Part shown: positions 57,423 to 64,000 of the stretch, piece by piece
How the letters are laid out: each line of letters starts with the position of its first letter
Position numbering within the stretch: position 1 is the stretch's first letter
NCBI GenBank assembly: GCA_002197995.1
Contig: NGZR01000002.1
Coordinates: 992,001 to 1,056,000, forward strand
Direction of reading: 5' to 3'
Origin: Gaeumannomyces sp. JS-464
Lineage: Eukaryota; Ascomycota; Sordariomycetes; Magnaporthales; Magnaporthaceae
DNA: 64,000 nt
Program-made: the position numbers and the translations under genes
The notes under the pieces: model-generated
Told to the model about the DNA's origin: nothing
Seen by the model: only the letters and a program-made list of their open reading frames with translations
Databases searched by the model: none

Positions 57423-59002
57423 GACGGGTGTTGCCGGCGGGGCAACCGTGAGGAGATTGGAAGCTTATGGCGAGAGTATTTGGCTGGGACGTGAGGGATG
57501 GCGGAGGCCGTTGGCACAACGGGCCGCGCCCCTTCGCCCAGCCCAGAAGAAAGTCGGATGGGGAGGGCTTATAAAGCGCCGGGCGGCGTGGGGGAGGCGT
57601 CGCGTGGGCGTGATAGGATCAAGGGCTAGACCGTTCGAGATCAATAAAGGAGGGGGAGAGGGAGACAAAAGCAATGGATGGAAGCGAATGGGATATTATA
57701 TACAGCTGGTATTGAAACTGCAGCGGACGTCATGGCTGGCTTTGACGTGGCTGTGGGGAGCCTGGAGTCTGGAGTTGGAGTCGGGTGATGGCGGCCCAGA
57801 CACGCGCGTCTGACCAACCCCGCCAGTGCTTCCGCAACCAGGTCCAGGTGCAGCTACAGTGGGTCTAGCCGGCGCAGTCCCCGCCACATTGGGCACAGTT
57901 AACTCCGTCACTCGCCAAACAAGAGTGTATGCAGCAAACCATCGCTGAATCTGAGATTGACGAGTGTGGTATGCACTGTAGGGCCGAAAATTCGAGCAAG
58001 TGGAAATGGCGCTTCCTTGCTGTTTTCGAGCGCTTTTCAAGACACCCCGGAGCCCGGAAGGGTCAGAACTTGGGGCCTGCGATGCTCGGGTTGTACAACA
58101 CCCTGTATCCGGTGGAGGCATGTGAGCCGTGACTGCATCCATCCTGAGCAAATGGCGTGAGCTATCGAGTGGCACCAGGGTTTGTTGCTTGCGGAGACGG
58201 CGGCACACGCTTAGAGTCGCTTCAAGTTGAGACCGACCCAGCCTGGCAAGCATGTGATTTTATGACACTCGCTTCAAACCGCCGCTCGAGCAGACCGTCA
58301 GAGCCTTATTAAGCGGCACCTGGGTACCTACCTCCTACCAGGTACGCACGTTGCATCTCAAGATCCTGGTGCGGAGGATCACTGATTCCTGCTCCTGTTC
58401 TGCCGCTGCCAGCTCTCCGCATCTCCAAGCAATTGAGTTGGGCACCTGCAAGCCTCACCTGGGGACGGCTGGGTGGCGCCTCAAACTTTGTGGGGTAGCG
58501 ACGGCCAGGGGTCATGGGAGGTGGTACTTTATGATGCTGTTAGACATGATGGGACAGTCCACTGGGTGTATTTCTACCACCTCTATTCGGGTTGCCATAC
58601 GGGCTATCTGGAATTCTTCCAGCCTCGCCGCGCTAGATCACACATCCATTTAAGCAAAACCATCTAGATTTGATGGCGCTGACACCGTCCATTCCTTACC
58701 TCGAGCCACAAAAACACAGAAATGCGGCTGGATGTGCCCTGCCGACATCCTTGCTGGATGGATTTGGGTACCCGGTTGGCTTAGTGCATGGACCCTCCCT
58801 TCGTCTCCGTCAGCACTGCGGCCCCGCAACCTCAATGGATGACAAATTGGAGACGCCGCCGCCCGTCCCTGAGTCCGCCTCGTTGGCATTTCAACGGCGG
58901 CAGCGAGAACTCTATAATCAGCGCGCCCCAAATCTCGCCCGCGGATATTCGAGACCAACGTCGACCACCCTTACCCCGACGCTTGCTCGATAGACGGCAA
59001 AC
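57423..59002. other. Divergent intergenic region between phosphatase and GPI8 genes
   Basis: About 1.6 kb serving as promoter for both neighbours. Holds a TATAATC box at about 58913, some 90 bp before the GPI8 ATG. The 186-codon minus-strand frame at 57696-58253 lacks domain features and is not counted as a gene. Confidence 0.5.
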
Positions 59003-60302
59003 ATGAAGCTCTCGCGGGTAATGCAATTGCCCACGCTGCTGGCGGCGTCGCTCCTCGCGGCAGCGCCGGGCCTCGTCGCAGCGGAGCACACCAGCAACTG
59101 GGCGGTCCTAGTCTGCACGTCGCGCTTCTGGTTCAACTACCGCCACCTCGCCAACGTGCTGTCCATCTACCGCACCGTCAAGCGCCTCGGCATCCCGGAC
59201 TCACAGATCATCCTGATGCTGCCCGACGACATGGCCTGCAACCCGCGCAACGCCTTCCCGGGAACCGTCTACTCCAACGCCGACCGCGCCGTCGACCTGT
59301 ACGGCGACAACATCGAGGTCGACTACCGAGGCTACGAGGTCACCGTCGAGAATTTCATCCGCCTCCTGACCGACCGCGTCGGCGACGAGATGCCCCGCAG
59401 CAAGCGCCTGCTGACCGACGACCGGAGCAACATCCTGGTCTACATGACGGGCCATGGCGGCAACGAGTTCCTCAAGTTCCAGGATGCCGAGGAAATTGGC
59501 GCCTTTGATCTGGCAGACGCGTTTGAGCAGATGTGGGAGAAGAAGAGGTATGGCCCCTTGCCCCTTTGCCCCTCTCCCTACGAGGGCACGACACCACTGA
59601 CAGTGCCCAACCCCTGCCCCCACCTCCAGGTACCACGAGATTCTCTTCATGATCGACACCTGCCAGGCCAACACCATGTACTCAAAGCTCTACTCGCCGA
59701 ACATCATCGCAACGGGCTCGTCGGAGCTGGACCAGTCGTCGTACTCGCACCACGCCGACAACGACGTCGGCGTCGCCGTCATCGACCGCTACACATACTA
59801 CAACCTCGAGTTCCTCGAGGCCGAGGTCCGCGACATCAGCAGCAAGAAGACGGTTGGCGACCTGTTCGACAGCTACAACTTTGAAAAGATCCACTCCACC
59901 GCCGGCATGCGCTACGACCTGTTCCCTGGCGGCGCCGACGCCGCCCGCTCCCGCCTGCTGACTGATTTCTTTGGCAACGTCCAGAACGTTGAGGTCGACG
60001 GGCCCCGCAACGCCACGGCGAGTACCGGCGCCGCGCAGCTAGAAGAGGATCTGCTGGCACTGAGCAGGAAGATCGCCGAGCTGAAGAAGCGGGCAGACGC
60101 TGACGATGCGGCCGCGGGTAACGATGCCAAGGCTGCTTCTGCCTCGAGGGACCAAGTGGTCAAGACGGGGAACCAGTCCTCGCGGAAGAGGATACAGGTC
60201 ACCAAGTCTCTCACCGACGACAACTGGTGGACCAAGAAGCTTTTCGGGGCCACGGCGGTTGCCGGTTGTGCGCTATTGTGGGGCGTTGGGTCGTTTTTGT
60301 AG
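59003..60302 (+). CDS. GPI8: GPI-anchor transamidase catalytic subunit GPI8/PIG-K
   Basis: Two exons, 59003-59547 and 59630-60302, with an 82-bp intron (GTATGG..CAG), encode 405 residues. A signal peptide ([19 protein letters not shown]) precedes the C13 legumain-like domain: [17 protein letters not shown], then [11 protein letters not shown], the catalytic His151 in YMTGHGG and the catalytic Cys193 in MIDTCQAN. The C-terminus has a hydrophobic segment near the end ([19 protein letters not shown]), as expected for this ER membrane enzyme. It removes the C-terminal GPI signal of proteins such as the fasciclin gene here and attaches the glycolipid. The gene is intact, single-copy in the window, and expected to be essential. 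Confidence 0.95.
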
Positions 60303-61301
60303 GCTATCTCGGGGATGCGGTTATAGATTGTGTTATAATACCCTATTCGTTTTTATACGTGCCTGGTCCTTGAAGTGTCCAGTTCTAATACAGGTCCCGG
60401 ATACGCTCTTGACGGCGCCTTGGGGGGGGGGGGGGGGGGGGGGGCAAGACGGGTCCGCAACCATCGAGCCAGACACGGAACAAAGAAGAAATAGCAGCGA
60501 ATGGAAAAAAGAGACGAGTAGAACATGTAACACCGAGAATCGACGCGGCCCCCGCACGTCGCCGTCTCTGGTTCTTCTATCTTCCTCGTCGCAACGCACT
60601 GAAGCTGATTCCGTCCTGGCTCCGCTTTTAGCGTTTGTCGCTCTTTCCGGCCCTATGGCCACAGGCCGGTTCCCACACAGGACGACACAACGAACCCCGC
60701 CGGCCGAATTCGGCCCGATCAATCGTCCTGTGGTGCCCGCGTTCCGGTTCCGACACTAGCCGGGTCGACTACGTTTAGTCGCCCATCGGGCCCGTCGGCT
60801 GCGGCGGGGCTTGCGGCACTTTGAAGCGTGATACTGTCGGGAATGCGGTACGGTCGCCGAGCTCGCACGACGACCCACTGCGAGACCGCGTCGGCCTCCG
60901 TGGCGCGGCTAGGCCACCACGCGCTGCTCGCAGGGTGGCGGCGTCGGCGCTTGCGTTTTTTTGCGGCGTGCCTCGGTATAATTGGCCGGATGCTTTCCCA
61001 TCCGCGGCTGAGCCGCTCTTGTACGCCCGGCCAAGCAGTAAAATTTTGCCAGCTGTCTGCCCTGCCACTACCTTCAACAGAGCTCTCCCAAGTACCCGTC
61101 CGGGGTGGCTGGGATGCCTGACAGCCTGACCTAACTGAAGCGTTCTGCCGTTTCTGCCACGAGGGTTTGGCCTTGTCCCTTTCCAAATACTTCGCCTTAC
61201 ATATTTGCCGACTGCCAAACCACGTCTGATCGCACCCCTCGTAACAGCCAAAATCCTCCCTTCCACGTCCGAGTAATCGACATGTGGTAGTCAGTCAATC
61301 A
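60303..61301. other. Intergenic region with a G23 homopolymer
   Basis: Contains a run of 23 G (60422-60444), 120 bp after the GPI8 stop, and the upstream region of the NACHT gene. Open frames in this region have no domain features. Confidence 0.5.
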
Positions 61302-64000
61302 ATGTCGAGCAACTCTTTGGGAAAGAGGAGGCGGGAGGCTACCCCACCTTCACCGAGCGCTGGGCCCGCTGGTCCTATCGCTTTTGTCCAACCTGCTGCG
61401 TTTGCCGAACCTGCCGAGCCTGCTCGTATGTGCTAGTCCTGACGGCTAAGGTTCCTCTGCCAGCTATTCCATATTGCTAACCCGTCCGTCCAAGTAGGCC
61501 GATCGAAAAGGGTTGCCGTTGGAACTACTCGTCCGACTACCCGCGACGACTTCGAGATTGCCATTATTTGTGCCCTTACACATGAGGTCGACGCCGTCAA
61601 AGCCCTCCTCGACGAGAGGTGGGACGGCTATGGTCAGGATGGGTATGGCAAGGACGCCCGCGACCCCTATGCCTACACCTGCGGTCGCATTGGTCGTCAC
61701 AACGTTGTGGTGCCTCATATGACGGGCATTGGCAAGGTCAACGCGGCAAACGTGGCAACCAGCTGCAAGCTGAGCTTCCCCCGCGTCAAGCTCGCACTTG
61801 TCGTGGGAGTGTGCGCTGGCGCCCCTTTCGCGTCTGGCGGGTTAGGCCAGAAGACAGAGGTCATCCTCGGCGACGTCATTATCAGCCAAGGGGTCGTCCA
61901 GTATGATCTTGGGCGGCAAACCGATGACGGGCTCTCCACCAAAGTCATGCCCCTGGAGTCTTTGGGCAGGCCTATTACGGAGATAGCCTCTTATGTGGCG
62001 ATGCTGGAAAGCAGGGACGGCCGCAAAAGGTTGCTGCAGGCCGTGTCGGAGTACCTGGGGGTGCTTCAAGGCGAACCCGATTTGGAAGCTGGCTATTTGG
62101 GGTCGAGCAGGACTTGCTCTTCGAGTCAGCTTACCTTCATCCCAGCCCTACCGAGAAATGCGAAGATCTCTGTGACCGCACCAGGCTGGTGCCGCGCCAC
62201 CGCCTCCGAGGTCCCAATCCGCCGACGCCTATGGTTCACTTTGGCTTGATCGCCTCGGGCGACAAAGTTATAAAATCCGCCATGTATCGAGACAAGATTA
62301 TCAGGGATCACAACGTCGTAGCCTTCGAAATGGAGAGCGCAGGAGTGTGGGAGGCCATCCCTTGCGTGGTTATAAAGGGCGTCTGTGATTACGCTGACGG
62401 CCACAAAGCCAAGAGCTGGCAGAAAAGGGCTGCGGCGGCGGCGGCGGCCTGTATGAAGGCGTTTTTGCGTGACTGGATGCCGCTTCGGCGAGACCAGCAG
62501 CCTCCTGACCGCGGACAATCCCAAAACGAACCTCTTCTCAACGAGGGGTCTAGCCCTGAGCTGTCCATCATCGGCAACCAGCTTCGGGACAGATCTTTGC
62601 CGCCGGAGACTCACAGCTGCAGAGAGGAGTGCTCAGCCAGCGACAGCCTCGATGCCGCGCTGAAAGAGTCTCTGGTAGACCGGCTCTTCTTCTCTAAAAT
62701 CGACGAACGCCTGACAAATCTAACAGCGGCCCAAGGGAACACGTGCCGCTGGTTCCTTACCAAGCCGGAATATACAGCCTGGCGCGACATGGCACAACAG
62801 TCAAACGACGGCGGCTTCCTCTGGATCAAAGGCAACCCTGGCACCGGGAAATCTACTCTGATGAAGCTCCTTTTTGAGGAGGCCAGGAGGAACGCAAAGG
62901 GCGATCCCTCACAAATCACACTATCCTTCTTCTTTCTCGCGCGAGGTACGATCGAAGAAAAGTCGACGATGGGTTTGTACCGTTCTCTTCTCCACCAACT
63001 TTTCGAAAAGGTGGTGGACCTAAAAGACAGTCTGGAGTGGATGACAGCTTATGGCGCAAAGGGCATCCTACAAAATGGATGGCACGAAGAAGCGTTAAAG
63101 CAGACGTTTACGCATGCTATTTCAAAGCTCGGGAGTCGATCTTTGGCGATTTTTGTCGACGCACTGGATGAATGCAACCAGGGCCAGGTTGCTGGCATGG
63201 TTTGCTTTTTCGAAGAGCTGTGCGACCACGCCAGCGACGCAAACGTGAAGCTGCGGATATGCTTCTCTAGCCGGCACTATCCGACCGTCGTTATCCAGCA
63301 GGGCGTCGAAGTCACCTTGGAGGTCGAGGGCGGGCATACCGATGACATCGACCGCTACATTAAAGGAAACTTCGGCTGGGCAAAAACAAGCACGCCAAGA
63401 CACTCCAGACTGAAATTCTCGAAAAATCTTCGGGCATTTTCCTTTGGGTCGTTTTGGTGCTCGATATCCTCGGACAGGAATTTCCCGTCAACGCCACCCC
63501 CGTTAGCCAGATTCGCAAACGCCTCGAACAAATCCCGCCTGGACTTCACGAATTGTTTGAGATGATCCTGAAAAGGGATGAGAAGAATCTCGACCAACTG
63601 CATCTCTGTCTCAAATGGGTTCTCTTCGCTGCTCGTCCCCTCAAGCCACCGGAGCTCTACATTGCGGTCCAGCTGTGCCTCGACAAAAGAGCTCAGGCTA
63701 TTGGAACCACGAAGACGTCGAAGAGGACCAGATGAAGGAGTTTGTCAGAGATTCCTCCAAAGGCTTGGTCGAAGTCACGCGAAACAAGAGCTTCCGAGGT
63801 CCAATTCATCCATGAGTCTGTCCGGGACTTCTTGTTGGGTCGATACGGGGGCCAGTGGTCTGGGGCGCCTGGGAACTTCGAGGGGCACTGCCACGACATG
63901 TTGAAGGGTTGCTGCTCGGCTCAGTTGAACGCTCCCATCTGCGAAATCGTCGATATTCCAGACGCGCCATCGCAGGCCCAAGCAGCACAGTTGAAGGAGG
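61302..64000 (+). CDS. Nucleoside-phosphorylase-like / NACHT receptor (fungal NLR type), partial, frame-broken
   Basis: ATG 61302 begins MSSNSLGKRRREATPP. Intron 61426-61494 (GTATGT..GCTAAC..AAG) joins to a PNP_UDP-type domain. That domain has FEIAIICALTHEVDAV, GRIGRHNVVVPHM.GIGKVNAA, VVGVCAGAPF, then MVHFGLIASGDKVIKS, AFEMESAGVWEAIPC and IKGVCDYADGHK. A NACHT module follows: FLWIKGNPGTGKST (Walker A, 62821-62860) and IFVDALDECN (Walker B, 63150-63178). IHESVRDFLLG follows near 63810, the usual winged-helix stretch after NACHT. The frame breaks by one base near 62097, 63380, 63695 and 63797. The gene continues beyond the right edge, where ankyrin or other repeats are usual. Such proteins act in fungal self/non-self recognition and programmed cell death. 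Confidence 0.82.

Noticed and set aside
57696..58253. 186-codon minus-strand open frame
   Set aside because: No domain, odd composition, lies in the divergent promoter region.

Overview
The window reads as a piece of a filamentous ascomycete genome. The spliced genes have short GT-AG introns of about 67-82 bp. The families present are fungal: PTH11-like receptor, FunK1 kinase, AA9 polysaccharide monooxygenase with CBM1, and a nucleoside-phosphorylase/NACHT receptor. The AT-rich blocks carry the mark of repeat-induced point mutation (RIP): CpA/TpG almost gone, TpA everywhere, CpG kept, and TGG or CAG codons turned into TAG. A plant-biomass-degrading Sordariomycete (perhaps Chaetomiaceae) is my inference, not something the sequence proves.

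The base composition changes in blocks. Bases 1-5280 are AT-rich: a Ty3/gypsy relic and a Fot1/pogo DNA transposon with exact 35-bp inverted ends. Bases 5280-10740 are GC-moderate and hold broken genes: a FunK1 kinase remnant, a frame-broken PTH11-like receptor and an unidentified minus-strand block. Bases 10510-38450 are a transposon graveyard. It holds a pogo-like element with about 175-bp inverted ends, a cluster of about 350-bp repeats with DDE-transposase tails, a fold-back element, a minus-strand gypsy relic and a second Fot1 copy. It then holds a three-level nest: a Ty3/gypsy reverse transcriptase gene split by a Ty1/copia element, itself split by a second Ty3/gypsy element. Both inner elements keep matching LTRs and exact 5-bp target duplications.

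Bases 38450-64000 are GC-rich and gene-bearing. In order they hold: a phospholipase-D-like C-terminal fragment fused to the transposon edge; an intact secreted M28 aminopeptidase; a single-pass membrane protein; an AA9-CBM1 monooxygenase with a stop codon and a linker frameshift; a GPI-type fasciclin protein; a secreted/membrane protein of a common fungal family; a kinase-like plus vWA-like fusion; a histidine phosphatase; an intact GPI8 (GPI-anchor transamidase catalytic subunit); and a PNP-NACHT immune-receptor-like gene running off the right edge.

The genes do not form one pathway. The links I can see are secretion and cell surface (signal peptides, GPI anchoring, GPI8) and self/non-self signalling (NACHT receptor, kinase-like, FunK1, PTH11-like). 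Many conserved genes carry single-base frame breaks while GPI8 and M28 are clean. Whether these are assembly indels or real decay cannot be settled from the sequence alone.
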